A stretch of DNA of 6,267 nt, taken from positions 1 to 6,267 of the forward strand of contig MNWE01000040.1 of the NCBI GenBank assembly GCA_001872265.1, in the 5' to 3' direction. The DNA comes from Parcubacteria group bacterium CG1_02_39_15. GTDB taxonomy: Bacteria > Patescibacteriota > Minisyncoccia > Minisyncoccales > Paceibacteraceae. Below, one piece after another: positions 6,092 through 6,267 of the stretch. A program made the position numbers and the translations under genes. The notes under the pieces were generated by a model. That model was not told where the DNA came from and made no database searches. It saw only the letters and a list, made by a program, of their open reading frames with translations. Within the stretch, counting starts at the first letter, position 1. Each line of letters starts with the position of its first letter.

Positions 6092-6267
6092 TTATTTATT
6101 GATGCCGGCGGTGTTGGCTTGGCGGAGCTCTCCGCCGGATTCAACATAAATATATCGAGGAGAACCGCTAAAATTAATCCGGCTGTCTCCTCTCATATCT
6201 AAAACGCCATTGTTTTTGATAAAGATATTTTTATCTAAACTAAGAGTGTGAGTGCCCACGTATTCAG
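6092..6267 (-). CDS. C-terminal end of a secreted fibre-like protein (partial)
   Basis: A minus-strand frame is open from the right edge for 57 codons and stops at TAA 6092-6094; the N-terminus lies outside the window. The visible part is rich in Gly, Ser, Asn and aromatic residues with an alternating beta pattern ('LDKNIFIKNNGVLDMRG', then 'SGSPRYIYVESGGEL'), as in beta-rich tail-fibre or adhesin domains. The 'LDMRG..SRI...GSPRYIYV' stretch resembles 'DLRMGSISSPKRVYV' near the end of the collagen-like protein at the left edge, which suggests a related surface protein. There is no membrane anchor or sorting signal at this C-terminus. The frame is supported by its ending directly before the bidirectional terminator. 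The product is otherwise unidentified. Confidence 0.7.
   Translation of the reverse strand, partial: EYVGTHTLSLDKNIFIKNNGVLDMRGDSRINFSGSPRYIYVESGGELRQANTAGINK
6121..6136. repeat. GC-rich palindrome within the end of the right-edge gene
   Basis: GGCGGAG (6121-6127) and CTCCGCC (6130-6136) are exact complements with a two-base centre. It lies inside codons for Gly-Gly-Glu-Leu-Arg, about 27 bases before the stop. It may be a chance result of codon choice or a small mRNA-stabilising hairpin. Confidence 0.35.

Noticed and set aside
5908..6147. Minus-strand open frame crossing the terminator at 6066-6089
   Set aside because: It would translate through the terminator hairpin and the peptidase gene's 3' end; the frame ending at 6092-6094 explains the right edge better.

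Overview
The window looks like part of a bacterial chromosome from an uncultured lineage. My best guess is Candidatus Patescibacteria (CPR, Parcubacteria-like). The reasons are a moderately AT-rich background, the standard genetic code, genes almost without ribosome-binding sites on one strand, and secreted filament-like proteins with an 'APLNVSSIGQTKQGDLTV' type N-terminus, which I recall from such genomes. This placement is inference; no rRNA or other phylogenetic marker is present.

Layout, left to right. Positions 1-1531 (minus strand) hold a secreted collagen-like protein: signal peptide, N-terminal head, 49 uninterrupted Gly-X-Y triplets, then a tail-fibre-like region that runs off the left edge. 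Positions 1557-2000 (minus) encode a small membrane-anchored protein whose outer part is three 30-residue repeats with exactly spaced cysteine pairs. Positions 2060-4276 (minus) encode a large polytopic membrane protein of the GT-C / PTPS-related / YfhO-like type. These three are co-directional with gaps of 59 and 25 bases and may be one transcription unit read from about 4281 down to the left edge. Positions 4277-4428 form a divergent promoter region. Positions 4429-6051 (plus) encode a lipoprotein with a gingipain-like (C25, clan CD) cysteine peptidase domain and an Ig-like C-terminal domain. A strong bidirectional hairpin terminator at 6066-6089 separates it from the C-terminal end of a convergent minus-strand gene (6092-6267).

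All five proteins are predicted to be membrane or cell-surface proteins, so this reads as an envelope locus: a collagen-like fibre, a cysteine-rich anchored partner, an integral-membrane enzyme probably using lipid-linked sugars, and a surface protease. That the genes cooperate is inferred from adjacency only. The least explained elements are the CX11C/30-residue repeat protein, the duplicated CX18C module in the fibre, and a Ser-Pro/Arg-Tyr-Val-type motif shared by the proteins at the two window edges.
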